DNA from: Bowmanella yangjiangensis
Lineage (GTDB): Bacteria; Pseudomonadota; Gammaproteobacteria; Enterobacterales; Alteromonadaceae
Direction of reading: 5' to 3'
NCBI RefSeq assembly: GCF_017255015.1
Contig: NZ_JAFKCS010000001.1
Coordinates: 368,772 to 432,771 of the forward strand
Length of the DNA stretch: 64,000 nt
Position numbers and translations under genes: made by a program. Positions within the stretch are counted from its first letter, which is position 1; each line of letters opens with the position of its first letter. The notes under the pieces were generated by a model that saw nothing but the letters and a program-made list of their open reading frames with translations, searched no databases and had not been told where the DNA came from. Shown piece by piece: positions 9,127 through 18,533 of the stretch.

Positions 9127-12100
9127 ATGCCTGGATTAGTCCGCCTGATACTGATTGATACCCACCTGCCAGGGGTGGTTGAACTAAAACTAGATGGTCA
9201 CACCAACATATGCGGCACCAATGCCTCAGGTAAAACCACCTTACAGCGCTTGATTCCGGTTTTTTACGGTGAATATCCCAGCCGCGTAGTACCCGCCACT
9301 CGTGATAGCTTTGAACGTTGGTATTTACCCCGCGAGTCGAGCTTTATTATTTATGAATATCGCAGTGGTGAAGAAGAGCTTTGCCAGTTAGTACTGACTT
9401 CCACAGGTAATGGTGTCAATTATCGCTTCATTGCCAAGGGCTTTGATCTGGATGACTACCTGTACCAGAACAAAAGTGGTAAACACACCAGCCTGCCGGC
9501 TGTTGAGCAAGCCAGGGCATTGGCGCGAAATGGCTTTACCGTCAGCAAACAGCTTAATACCAAAGATTTTCGTGCCGTGTTGCAGAATGATCGGGGCGTG
9601 ATGAACTCGTCCAGCAATGGCCGTGAACTGCTGGGTTATGCACGCATTTTCGCGCTGTGTGAAGCGCAACAGAGCCTGCGTCATATTGAAAAATTGGCCA
9701 AAGCTGTGCATTCCCGTGAAGGCAAGATGGAAACCATCAAGGCCATGATCGCCGCCATTTTGGAAGAGGACGGCGTACAGCCGCCCAGCTCGGGTCTGAG
9801 CCGCAACAAGGTGGAAGATTGGATCCGCGAGTGTCACCTGATCAAGGAATTTGACGCCATTCGTCCGCAGTTTAGCCGCTTGGAACAGGCTAATCATGAG
9901 TTAAGCCAAAGTGAGTTGCGCCTGGCACAGCTGCGCCAACAATTCTCAGTGGACCTGACCCAATTGGCGGCCAGCATAGTGCAGCATGATGGCAAGCTGG
10001 AAGAAACCATATTGACTCTGCGTAAGCAGGAAAGCGACTGGGCTATCACCCGTGACGGTCTGAATCAGCAACTCTCCGAAGCCAAAGCCGAAGTCCGTAC
10101 CTATGAAAGCGATCTGGAAAGGGTCGAAAAGGAGTACCTGGATTGGCAGGATAAAGACATTGAAAGCCTGCAGAAGAACCTCAACCAACTAACGCAGTGG
10201 CAAAGCCAGTTAGATGGTGCGCAGGCTCGCTACAGCTTGTTGACCGATCAGCATCAGGATGTGGAGTCCAGCTATAACAAACAGTTAGCTGGCATCAGCG
10301 AAAAGCTTAGCCAGGAGCAGGAGCTTTATGGTGAGAAGCAGCAGGAACTGAAAGAGAAACTGGCCGATGCCCGTACCGACGAACAGCGCAAATTGGCTGA
10401 GCTGCGCCAGGACTACCAGCAGCAACTGAGCACTGCCCAGCAGGACTATCAACTGCGCTTGCAGGAGCTGAAAGTACAGCATGCAGAGTTGTCTGCGGCC
10501 CTGCGCAATGCCGGTTTTAACGAGTTTGAACAAAGCCAGGTGGTGCTGCTGGAAGAGAGCATTCAGGAAGCCGCCGAACTGGAAGACAGTGGACGTGACA
10601 AACAGCGTCGTCTGAATCAGGAGCTGAGCCAGGCCAATAAGGCGCGCAGTCAGGCAGTCAATGAGCTTGAACAGGCCCGCAAACAGTTTGCCAAGGCCCA
10701 GCAGCAGGTCGACAAAATTGAAGCGCTGCTATATCCGGGCCAGGGCAGCTTACTGGAATTTGTGCGCCGCGAGTTGCCGGATTGGCCGCAATCGCTGGGT
10801 AAAGTCATCAATGCTGAGCTTTTGTCCCGCCAGGATTTAAAACCGCTGTTCAGTGAAGCGCAAGACAGCCTGTTTGGGTTGAAGCTGGACTTATCCCTGC
10901 TGGATACCCCCGAGTATGCCCACAGTGAACAGCAATTACAGGCGCAGCTTGATGAGGCGCAGCGTTTACTGGCTGAAGCAGTGGAACAACAGAATCTGGC
11001 CGAGCAGAAGCTGGCACAGGCATCTGAAGCGGTGCGTAATCAGGAACTGAAACAAGCCCAGGCTGACAGCGAACAGCGTACCCTGGAAGCCAACCGTAAG
11101 CGTTTGCAACAAGATAAAGAGCAGCTACTGCAGGAGTATCGTGCGGCCCTGGCGGAACGTAAGCAGCAGAACAAAGACCGTCTGAAGGACAATGAAAAAC
11201 GCCAGCAGCAGGTCGAAGGCCAGCAACAGCAAGCTCTGGCTGAAATCCGTGACCAGCAGCGTGACGCCGAAACCGAGCTGCAGTTCCATTGGCAGCAGGT
11301 GACAGACGATTTACGTAGTCAGATCACGCAGGTTGAGCAGCATATTCAACACAGCCGTCAGCAAGCCTCCAATGACAAGAAGCAGGCACAGCTGTGGCTG
11401 CAAAATGAATTGGCCAAACGTGGCGTGGATGTGGACGAAATCGCCGCGTTGCGCAAGCAGATTGAGACCCTCAAAGCCGACATTCTGAAAACCGAGAAAA
11501 GCCGTGGGCTAGTGAAAGATTACGAGCACTGGCATGCCACTGTGTATCTGCAGCACAAGGTCACTTGGCAGCAAGGCCTGGCTCGCGCCCGTAAGGTGCT
11601 GGCGGAATCGGAACGTGAACTGGCTAAGCAGGAAGGGGCCTACAAAGAGCAGCGTATTCAATTGAAAGAGCTGCAAACCCAGATGGAGCAGTTACTGAAA
11701 AATGCCCGTGAGCAGGAGCTGGATGTTAAGAATCTGCATGCGCAGTTAAACCGCCTAAGCCTGCCTAAAGCCGAGGTGGCGGCGGATAAAGCCAGCATCG
11801 GCCAGCGTTTGGGTGAAGGTCAGCAACTGCTACAACGCCGTGACAAACTGCTCAGCGACATCAAGGCCTATGTGGAGCATTTTGATTCTCTGATTGCCAG
11901 TCAAGCCGGAACCGGCTTGGCCGAAACCTGGGAGCGCTCCAGGGAAGAATGTGCGGTGGTGAATGCCCAAGGCGTGCGCACTGTGGAGCATCGCCGTCTG
12001 GTCAGTCATTTGGATCAGTTACTCAATGTATTGATCCCGCAAAAACTGCAAGGCTTGCGGGATTTGGGTCGTACCTTTGGTGCTGACCTGAGCCAGTACT

Positions 12101-12801
12101 ACAAGGTACTGGAAGATATCGACAAGCGTATCGTCACCCAAAGCCGTCGTATCAGTCAGGAAGTGGAAGAAGAGCTGTTCCTGGATGGCGTTTCAGACTC
12201 GGCCGTGCGTATTCGTTCCCGCATCAGCGAGCTGGAGTTCTGGCCTGAGCTGACTCAGTTTAACCGTTTGTATCAGGAATGGTTGGAAGATGGTGCCGCT
12301 GATCTACCGCCCGATGACTATGCCATGAGTATGCGCCGGGTGATGGACATTCTCGGTCGCGCGGCACTGGCCGGTGGCATTGGTAAGCTGCTGGATATTG
12401 AATTGCAGCTGAGGGAAGGCAAGAGCGACCTGGTGATTCGTACCGACCGTCAGCTTAACGAGTCGTCCAGCCATGGTATGGCCTACCTGATTTTGTGTAA
12501 GTTCCTATTGGCCTTTACCCGCTTATTGCGTGGTAAGGCGGATGCGGTGATCCACTGGCCGATTGACGAGTTGGGTACTTTGCACCAAAGCAACGTGAAG
12601 AAGATCTTTGATGCCTGTCAGAACAACAATATCTCCGTTGTCGGCGCTTTCCCTAATCCGGAGTCCGAAGTCTTGACCTTGTTTGATAACCGCTACCTTA
12701 TCGATAAAGCAAGCCGCAAGCTGCAAGTGGTACAGCCTAAGGTCAGCGCCATTAGTGAGCGCTTGCGTCAACGTAATCAAGAGCAGGAGAAAAGCGCATG
12801 A
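9127..12801 (+). CDS. SMC-like condensin ATPase (MukB/MksB/JetC-type)
   Basis: I start at ATG 9127, preceded by AAGGAA with four bases between. The frame is open further upstream, but that part reads poorly. The 1224-residue protein has Walker A GTNASGKTT (residues 30-38), then long Gln/Glu/Lys-rich coiled coils (about 230-530 and 600-960). A hinge-like globular segment (about 534-600, GQGSLLEFVRRELPDW) resembles the MksB/JetC hinge. The ATPase C-lobe has signature ESSSHGMAYL (about 1112) and Walker B HWPIDELGTL (about 1142), with both Asp and Glu present. This is a complete SMC-type ATPase that would dimerise and load on DNA with a kleisin. It overlaps the KITE gene by ATGA. Confidence 0.85.
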   Translation: MPGLVRLILIDTHLPGVVELKLDGHTNICGTNASGKTTLQRLIPVFYGEYPSRVVPATRDSFERWYLPRESSFIIYEYRSGEEELCQLVLTSTGNGVNYRFIAKGFDLDDYLYQNKSGKHTSLPAVEQARALARNGFTVSKQLNTKDFRAVLQNDRGVMNSSSNGRELLGYARIFALCEAQQSLRHIEKLAKAVHSREGKMETIKAMIAAILEEDGVQPPSSGLSRNKVEDWIRECHLIKEFDAIRPQFSRLEQANHELSQSELRLAQLRQQFSVDLTQLAASIVQHDGKLEETILTLRKQESDWAITRDGLNQQLSEAKAEVRTYESDLERVEKEYLDWQDKDIESLQKNLNQLTQWQSQLDGAQARYSLLTDQHQDVESSYNKQLAGISEKLSQEQELYGEKQQELKEKLADARTDEQRKLAELRQDYQQQLSTAQQDYQLRLQELKVQHAELSAALRNAGFNEFEQSQVVLLEESIQEAAELEDSGRDKQRRLNQELSQANKARSQAVNELEQARKQFAKAQQQVDKIEALLYPGQGSLLEFVRRELPDWPQSLGKVINAELLSRQDLKPLFSEAQDSLFGLKLDLSLLDTPEYAHSEQQLQAQLDEAQRLLAEAVEQQNLAEQKLAQASEAVRNQELKQAQADSEQRTLEANRKRLQQDKEQLLQEYRAALAERKQQNKDRLKDNEKRQQQVEGQQQQALAEIRDQQRDAETELQFHWQQVTDDLRSQITQVEQHIQHSRQQASNDKKQAQLWLQNELAKRGVDVDEIAALRKQIETLKADILKTEKSRGLVKDYEHWHATVYLQHKVTWQQGLARARKVLAESERELAKQEGAYKEQRIQLKELQTQMEQLLKNAREQELDVKNLHAQLNRLSLPKAEVAADKASIGQRLGEGQQLLQRRDKLLSDIKAYVEHFDSLIASQAGTGLAETWERSREECAVVNAQGVRTVEHRRLVSHLDQLLNVLIPQKLQGLRDLGRTFGADLSQYYKVLEDIDKRIVTQSRRISQEVEEELFLDGVSDSAVRIRSRISELEFWPELTQFNRLYQEWLEDGAADLPPDDYAMSMRRVMDILGRAALAGGIGKLLDIELQLREGKSDLVIRTDRQLNESSSHGMAYLILCKFLLAFTRLLRGKADAVIHWPIDELGTLHQSNVKKIFDACQNNNISVVGAFPNPESEVLTLFDNRYLIDKASRKLQVVQPKVSAISERLRQRNQEQEKSA

Positions 12802-13433
12802 TCAGTGAACAAGGTCGTATTTTAGAACGTTTACTGTCTGGCGATTTTATCTGCGAAATCAGTGATGAAGACGGTTGGCGTTATTTGAAACAAAGCGCCA
12901 ATTTTGAGGCTGTGGACCAGTACCTAAGCACGCTGAATCGCAGCTTATCATCGGCTGCCGATGGGCAGGTCTACTTTGCTGCATACCGCACTTTGGGTGA
13001 GGGTGAGCGAAAAGTCTTATCCAGTCAGTTCCAGGAAATTGCCGCAGGTTTACTGCCCTTAGTGGAATGGTTGTTGTTAGTGCAGCAAAGCAGTGGCTCG
13101 GACGTTCCTGTGACTCAGGGCAGCACCATTCGTTCCAATGAACTGCAAACCACTATCGAAGACACGCCAGCCTATAAAGAGCAACTGGCTAAAATTGCGC
13201 GTTACCGGTTGTTTAATTCCAACAGTACCGAGGTGGTCGGTCAGCTTAACCTGGTGTTCAAGCGGTTAACCGAATTGGGTTACCTGCTCAGACCTAATCC
13301 TGACAAGCAGATTTATATTGCTACCGGCAAAATAGATTATCTGTATGAAGTGCTGCGCTTTATCGATGAAACCGAAGCCTTGTCACTGGCAGAGCAGGCT
13401 GAGTCTGCCATTGCTCAGGGGAGCCTGCTGTGA
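12798..13433 (+). CDS. KITE-like condensin subunit (MukE/MksE/JetB-type)
   Basis: An acidic, mostly helical protein of 211 residues encoded between the SMC-like and kleisin-like genes, overlapping both by four bases. Size and position match MukE/MksE/JetB, which carry tandem winged helices and bind the kleisin. A winged-helix pattern is visible around 130-190 (STEVVGQLNLVFKRLTELGYLL, then a short wing strand ending IYIATGK). The N-terminal LERLLSGDFICE is a typical opening for this family. Direct sequence identity to known members is not strong enough to call by eye, so the assignment leans on context. An AGGAG ribosome-binding site precedes the ATG. Confidence 0.7.
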   Translation: MISEQGRILERLLSGDFICEISDEDGWRYLKQSANFEAVDQYLSTLNRSLSSAADGQVYFAAYRTLGEGERKVLSSQFQEIAAGLLPLVEWLLLVQQSSGSDVPVTQGSTIRSNELQTTIEDTPAYKEQLAKIARYRLFNSNSTEVVGQLNLVFKRLTELGYLLRPNPDKQIYIATGKIDYLYEVLRFIDETEALSLAEQAESAIAQGSLL

Positions 13434-14650
13434 ACCAGAACCTGCATCAGGCCGGGGTAAAACTGCTTAACGCCTTGTCGCGCAATGCTGATTTGATCAT
13501 GCAGGTGTACTTAAGCGGTACCCTACATGAAGGCGATGCCAGCCCCGGTGCGTTGGATAACCTCAAAAAACTGGGAATTTTATGGCGCCCGGAGGCTGGT
13601 GGCCCGCTTAGGTTAAAGAAAGCTGTCCGTACGTTACTGGAAAGTAGCTTACAGGATGAGCGCAATCGGCAGATAGACACCAACATAGGGTCGACTCTGG
13701 CCAGCCTGAAAACCCTGGCGCAGCACTATAAGGAAGCCCTGGCTCACCATCGTTATGCCGAAGCTCAGGCACATATGAACGATTTGTCCGAGCATGTTTA
13801 TGCCCTGACCGAATCTCTGGGCAATAGCGTGCGAGCCCTGTTCAGCCGGATCAATAACGAGTTTGGCTATGTGGCCTCCATTGATGCCAAGATACGGGAA
13901 AACGAGCTGGCGCAAAATCAGGTGTCCGAATTACTCAGCCAACTGGAGATGTTTCGCTTTGACGAACTGTCTGATGTGGCTGGCAGCATACGTGAACTTC
14001 GCCATTTATTGGTGGTGGCCTTGCAGCAAAGCTTTGCGCGCTGTACCCAGGAACTGAGTATCGCACAGTCTCGTTTGTTGGAGTTACTGGGGCGTTTTCG
14101 TGAATTTCGTGGCAAAACCCGGCTGCTTAAGGGCTTTTTACTGCATATGGAGCAGCAGCCTGATTTTGCTCCGGCGAATTATGCTAACCACAGTCAGGTG
14201 CCAACCTTATTTAATCTGGCCAAGCCCTTGTTACAACCAGCGGCAGTGGATGTAAATCGGGTTGATCACGAGCAGGACTTGCTGCTGCTGGTTGGTCGCA
14301 TTAAAGCCCTGCACCGTGCTGACAAACCCATCGATGAACAGCGTGCGGCACAGAGTATTGAGGTTGAAAATCAGGGCCAGGTGGAATTGGACGACAAAGC
14401 CATTCACCAGGCGGTGGAAGCCTACTTCTGTGAGGTTATTGATACAGGCCAGCGGTTGACAGCCCTGCAATACCTGACCAAGCAAGGGCTGGATTTTGAT
14501 CCCGAAGTCTGGATTTATCAGGTAATTGGCGGATATCAGGGCCTGGCAGAAGAAGACCGTAAATTTTTTGCTCTGGAGCCCGAGGTTGAGAACCATCCCA
14601 TCTTCACCGGTAATAATATTGTCCGTGATATTGAGCTGGGCCTCAGATAA
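13430..14650 (+). CDS. Kleisin-like condensin subunit (MukF/MksF/JetA-type)
   Basis: The 406-residue protein starts at GTG 13430 (overlapping the previous TGA) behind AGGGGAG. An N-terminal winged-helix region (about 1-75, ALDNLKKLGILWRP) is followed by long helices (80-260) that would form the neck-binding bundle, a variable linker, and a C-terminal winged-helix-like end (about 310-406). This is the order of MukF/JetA-type kleisins, which bridge the SMC head domains and recruit KITE subunits. The gene closes the operon: a hairpin terminator lies 20 bases downstream and no JetD/MksG-like nuclease gene follows. The family call rests on operon context plus overall layout. Confidence 0.68.
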   Translation: MNQNLHQAGVKLLNALSRNADLIMQVYLSGTLHEGDASPGALDNLKKLGILWRPEAGGPLRLKKAVRTLLESSLQDERNRQIDTNIGSTLASLKTLAQHYKEALAHHRYAEAQAHMNDLSEHVYALTESLGNSVRALFSRINNEFGYVASIDAKIRENELAQNQVSELLSQLEMFRFDELSDVAGSIRELRHLLVVALQQSFARCTQELSIAQSRLLELLGRFREFRGKTRLLKGFLLHMEQQPDFAPANYANHSQVPTLFNLAKPLLQPAAVDVNRVDHEQDLLLLVGRIKALHRADKPIDEQRAAQSIEVENQGQVELDDKAIHQAVEAYFCEVIDTGQRLTALQYLTKQGLDFDPEVWIYQVIGGYQGLAEEDRKFFALEPEVENHPIFTGNNIVRDIELGLR

Positions 14651-14670
14651 TTTCGCATCTACTGATAGTT

Positions 14671-14710
14671 AGCAGCCGGTATTCTTCCGGCTGCTGTATC
14701 GCATTTTTGT
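14671..14710 (+). terminator. Hairpin terminator after the condensin-like operon
   Basis: A nine-base perfect stem (AGCAGCCGG, 14671-14679, with CCGGCTGCT, 14687-14695) has a seven-base loop and is followed by a moderately T-rich stretch. It lies 21 bases after the kleisin-like stop codon. Confidence 0.65.
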
Positions 14711-14818
14711 CGCTTTTAAAAACCTTGTTTGATGTCAACAACCTGTCAGCAAAAACCTGATAGAGTGACACTTCAATTGCACCTTTGTACCTGAAAAAAC
14801 ACAAGGATAGGGTTACCC

Positions 14819-15790
14819 ATGGCAAGTAAAAAACACATCGCTCTGTTTGCTATCGCAATCGTCTCCGTTGCCGCTGGACTGTGGTGGTGGAATCAGCCAG
14901 ATTTGCCACAAGGTATAGTGACGACTAACGGCCGTCTGGAAGCCACTCAGATAGATGTGGCCAGCAAGGTGGCGGGACGGGTAGAGGAAGTGTTGGTACA
15001 AGAGGGTCAAATGGTACAAAGCGGTGATCTATTGGTTCGCATTGATAACCAGCAGCTTGTTGCCAAGCAGGCCGAAGTGCAGTCTAAGGTCGAGCAGGCG
15101 TTGTTGGCGGTGGAAGAGGCAAAAGCGGGTGCCGAGCAGCGCCAGAGTCAACTGACCCTGGCGGAATCGGAGCTGGCACGTATTCAGGCCCTGGTGGCAA
15201 AAAAGTTATTGTCACAGGATAAGCTGGATCAGGCCCGCGCCCAGTTTGACTCAGCCTCCGCGGCATTGAGGCTGGCCAATGCCAGTACCGAGCGGTTGCA
15301 GGCCAGTGTCAATGAGGCGAAAGCTGCCCAACAGGAGCTGCAGAGTCTGCTGGATGACACGCAAATTCGCGCGCCGGGCAGTGGCCGGGTTCAGTATAAA
15401 CTGGCGCAGGCCGGAGAAGTACTGGCTGCCGGTGGCCGGGTAGTAACCTTGCTTGATCTCTCTGATGTGTATATGACGGTGTTTCTGCCAGCAGATGTGG
15501 TAGGTAAGCTGGGTATCAATGATGACGCGCGCCTGATCCTGGATCCCATTCCCCATTACGTGGTGCCGGCCAAGGTCAGCTTTATTGCTGCCGATGCGCA
15601 GTTTACTCCCAAGTCAGTGGAAACCCGCGATGCCCGTGACAGCTTAATGTTCAGGGTTAAACTGGCTATTGATCCGGCGCTGTTGAAGAAATATCAGGAG
15701 AAGGTCAAAACCGGTGTGCGCGGTATGGCCTATGTGCGTGAGTCGGCGGATATCCAATGGCCAGACAGCCTCAACGTTAACTTGCCATGA
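14819..15790 (+). CDS. HlyD-family periplasmic adaptor of an ABC exporter (YhiI-like)
   Basis: The 323-residue protein has a single N-terminal membrane anchor (residues 6-24, ending WWWNQP). A biotinyl-lipoyl-like half follows (NGRLEATQIDVASKVAGRVEEV), then an Ala/Gln/Glu-rich alpha-helical hairpin (about 75-175), the second lipoyl half (IRAPGSGRVQYKLAQAGEVL), and a beta-barrel domain. This is the standard membrane-fusion-protein order. The start follows AAGGAT. It overlaps the next gene, an ATPase/permease fusion, by four bases, matching the E. coli yhiI-rbbA-yhhJ arrangement. It probably links the inner-membrane exporter to an outer-membrane channel encoded elsewhere. The substrate is unknown. 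Confidence 0.9.
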   Translation: MASKKHIALFAIAIVSVAAGLWWWNQPDLPQGIVTTNGRLEATQIDVASKVAGRVEEVLVQEGQMVQSGDLLVRIDNQQLVAKQAEVQSKVEQALLAVEEAKAGAEQRQSQLTLAESELARIQALVAKKLLSQDKLDQARAQFDSASAALRLANASTERLQASVNEAKAAQQELQSLLDDTQIRAPGSGRVQYKLAQAGEVLAAGGRVVTLLDLSDVYMTVFLPADVVGKLGINDDARLILDPIPHYVVPAKVSFIAADAQFTPKSVETRDARDSLMFRVKLAIDPALLKKYQEKVKTGVRGMAYVRESADIQWPDSLNVNLP

Positions 15791-18531
15791 GCCAGCTAAC
15801 CTCTTCGAGTGACGTGGTCTACCTGCAGAACGTCGCGCATCGCTTTGGTGAGCAGCCTGCACTGACACCTCTCAGCCTGTCCATTCCAGCAGGCTGCATG
15901 GTGGGAATCATCGGCCCTGATGGGGTGGGTAAATCCACCTTGCTGGCGCTGATTTGTGGCGTGAAACGCTTGCAACAGGGAAGGTTGCAGGTGCTTGGCG
16001 AAGATATGGCCACTCCACGCGCCCGACGTCAGCTTTTACCTCGTATTGCCTATATGCCGCAGGGCTTAGGTAAAAATCTTTATCCCACCCTGAGCGTGCA
16101 GGAAAATCTGCGTTTTTTTGCCCAGCTTTTCGGTTTAAGCCACAAGGCCAGCGAACAGCGCATTAACCGACTGACCGAGGCGACCGGCTTGGCCCCGTTT
16201 CTGGACCGTCCTGCCGGTAAACTGTCTGGCGGTATGAAACAAAAACTCGGGCTGTGCTGTGCGCTGATCCACGATCCGGACTTGTTGGTGCTGGATGAGC
16301 CCACCACCGGCGTGGACCCGCTTTCCCGACGTCAGTTCTGGCAACTTATCGATGAAATTCGTGCGGCCAGACCAACCATGAGTGTGCTGGTCGCCACCGC
16401 CTATATGGAAGAAGCACAGCGCTTTGACTGGCTGATGGCCATGGATGATGGCCAGGTGATTGCCACCGGCAGTCCGGCGCAGTTGCTGGCGAAAACCGCC
16501 AGTCAGGATCTTGAGCAAGCCTTTATTGCCCTGTTGCCGGACAGTAAACGCCAGCATCATCAGGCCGTTGAGGTTACCCCGCCCGGGAATTTTGATGGTC
16601 CGCCAGCTATTGAAGCTAATGAGCTGACGCGTCGCTTCGGGGATTTTGTGGCAGTGGATAAGGTGTCATTTCGTATCGAGCAAGGGGAGATCTTTGGTTT
16701 TCTCGGCTCCAATGGCTGCGGTAAAACCACCACCATGAAGATGCTGACCGGCCTGTTACCCTTTTCCAGTGGGGAGGCCAGATTATTCGGGCGTTTGCCG
16801 GATGCCGGGGATATGCAAACCCGTAAGCAGGTCGGCTATATGTCACAGAGTTTCTCCTTGTACGCGGAACTTTCTGTGTTGCATAACCTGACCTTGCACG
16901 CCCGCTTGTATGGATTGGATGAGGCCTATGCCAAGCAGCGTATTGCACAGCTTTTAGTGGACTTTGAGCTTTCTCAGGTAAAGCATAGCTTGCCGCAAAG
17001 CCTGCCACTGGGGATACGTCAGCGTCTGCAACTGGCGGTGGCGGTGTTGCATGAACCGCAGGTATTGATCCTCGATGAACCCACCTCGGGCGTGGATCCA
17101 GTAGCGCGGGATCAATTCTGGCGACAGTTGCTCAGGCTTTCCCGCGAGCAGGGCGTCACCATTTTTATTTCCACCCATTTTATGAATGAGGCGCTGCGCT
17201 GTGACCGTATTTCATTGATGCATGCCGGTAAAGTGCTGGCGGTGGGGAGCCCTGCCGAGCTAACCGCGCATCGTAACGCGATAAGTCTTGAGCAGGCCTT
17301 TATTGCCTATCTGGAAGAAGCCGCCAATACGCAAACCCAGGGCCGGGTGCAAGACGCCAATTGGGAAAGTGAAGTACCGCAAGTCAAGACGGTATCACCG
17401 CAGAGAAATGCGCTGAAACGTTGGTGGGCCTACGCTTGGCGGGAAAGCCTGGAAATCCGGCGAGACCCAATACGTTTAATGTTTGCTTTACTGGGTCCGC
17501 TACTGCTTATGCTCACCTTTGGTTATGGCATTTCATTTGATGTGGATAATTTGCGTTACGGGGTGCTGGATTACGATCAGTCCAGGGAAAGCCGGGTGAT
17601 GCTGGAAGGGCTGGATGGCTCAAACTATTTTGCCCGTCAACCCGCCCCTACCGATATTAATGAGGGGTTAAATCAGCTGCGCACCGGCGAACTGAGTTTG
17701 CTGCTGGAAATCCCCCCGGCATTCGGACGGCAGTTAATGAGTGGCCAGCAGCCGCAGATTGGCGCTTTGATTGATGGTGCAATGCCGTTTAAGGCCGAAA
17801 CCAGCGCAGGCTATCTGAATGCCGTGTTGCTTGGCGAACTTACCCGTTTGCAGGCTGGGCAATTGCAATCAGCTGACCTCAGCATGCCGGTAGAAGTGCA
17901 GAGTCGCTTTCACTTCAATCAAGCTTTTGAAAGCCGTTTTGCCATAGTGCCAGGGGTGGTGATGCTAATGTTAGCCTTGATCCCAGCCATGATGACGGCG
18001 CTTGGCATTGTGCGGGAGAAAGAAACCGGCTCAATTGCAAACTTTCAATCCACTCCCACCAGGCGACTGGAGTTCTTATTGGGTAAACAAGCGCCTTATG
18101 TGCTGATTGCCTTTATCAGCTATCTGCTGCTGATGCTGATGGCGCTGCTGGTGTTTCAAGTGCCGGTAAAAGGCTCGTTTTGGGTGCTGAGTTTAGGTGC
18201 GCTGCTGTATGTGACGGCGACTACCGGCTTTGGTCTGGTGCTGTCCTCCTTTACCCAGACACAAGTGGCGGCGCTGTTTGCTGCTGCGGTGCTGAGTATT
18301 CTACCGGCGGTGAATTTCTCCGGCTTGTTAACCCCGGTGTCATCGCTGGAAGGGGCTGGGCGCTACCTGGGCTTGGCGTTTCCCTCTGCCTGGTTTCAGC
18401 AAATCAGTATCGGCAGTTTCACTAAAGCCTTGTCTTTTACGCAGCTGTGGCCCAATCTGCTGGCGCTGGCGGGCTTTGTTGTACTCTTTACCTGGCTGGC
18501 GTGGCTGGGTCTGCATAAGCAGGAGCGCTGA
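15787..18531 (+). CDS. ABC transporter fusion: two ATPase domains plus ABC-2 permease (RbbA/YhiH-like)
   Basis: The protein has 914 residues. The first nucleotide-binding domain (about 1-245) has Walker A GPDGVGKST, signature LSGGMKQK and Walker B LLVLDEPTTGVDP. The second (about 275-510) has Walker A GSNGCGKTT, a weaker signature PLGIRQRL in place of LSGG, and Walker B LILDEPTSGVDP. The C-terminal 380 residues form an ABC-2 permease with one N-terminal helix, a large periplasmic loop and five more helices (MLMLALIPAMMTAL onwards). E. coli RbbA (ribosome-associated ATPase/YhiH) has the same order. It would form a heteromeric exporter with the next gene and the HlyD adaptor. The degenerate second signature suggests unequal ATP sites. 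Confidence 0.9.
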   Translation: MSQLTSSSDVVYLQNVAHRFGEQPALTPLSLSIPAGCMVGIIGPDGVGKSTLLALICGVKRLQQGRLQVLGEDMATPRARRQLLPRIAYMPQGLGKNLYPTLSVQENLRFFAQLFGLSHKASEQRINRLTEATGLAPFLDRPAGKLSGGMKQKLGLCCALIHDPDLLVLDEPTTGVDPLSRRQFWQLIDEIRAARPTMSVLVATAYMEEAQRFDWLMAMDDGQVIATGSPAQLLAKTASQDLEQAFIALLPDSKRQHHQAVEVTPPGNFDGPPAIEANELTRRFGDFVAVDKVSFRIEQGEIFGFLGSNGCGKTTTMKMLTGLLPFSSGEARLFGRLPDAGDMQTRKQVGYMSQSFSLYAELSVLHNLTLHARLYGLDEAYAKQRIAQLLVDFELSQVKHSLPQSLPLGIRQRLQLAVAVLHEPQVLILDEPTSGVDPVARDQFWRQLLRLSREQGVTIFISTHFMNEALRCDRISLMHAGKVLAVGSPAELTAHRNAISLEQAFIAYLEEAANTQTQGRVQDANWESEVPQVKTVSPQRNALKRWWAYAWRESLEIRRDPIRLMFALLGPLLLMLTFGYGISFDVDNLRYGVLDYDQSRESRVMLEGLDGSNYFARQPAPTDINEGLNQLRTGELSLLLEIPPAFGRQLMSGQQPQIGALIDGAMPFKAETSAGYLNAVLLGELTRLQAGQLQSADLSMPVEVQSRFHFNQAFESRFAIVPGVVMLMLALIPAMMTALGIVREKETGSIANFQSTPTRRLEFLLGKQAPYVLIAFISYLLLMLMALLVFQVPVKGSFWVLSLGALLYVTATTGFGLVLSSFTQTQVAALFAAAVLSILPAVNFSGLLTPVSSLEGAGRYLGLAFPSAWFQQISIGSFTKALSFTQLWPNLLALAGFVVLFTWLAWLGLHKQER

Positions 18532-18533
18532 GT

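Noticed and set aside
9127-14650. Calling the condensin-like operon a complete Wadjet defence system
   Set aside because: The JetD topoisomerase-VI-like nuclease is missing on both sides, gene order is reversed, and the neighbours are a cyclic-di-GMP protein and an exporter, not defence genes.
15084-15266. Proline-rich minus-strand frame
   Set aside because: It is the antisense of the Ala/Gln-rich coiled coil of the HlyD adaptor; composition is an artefact.
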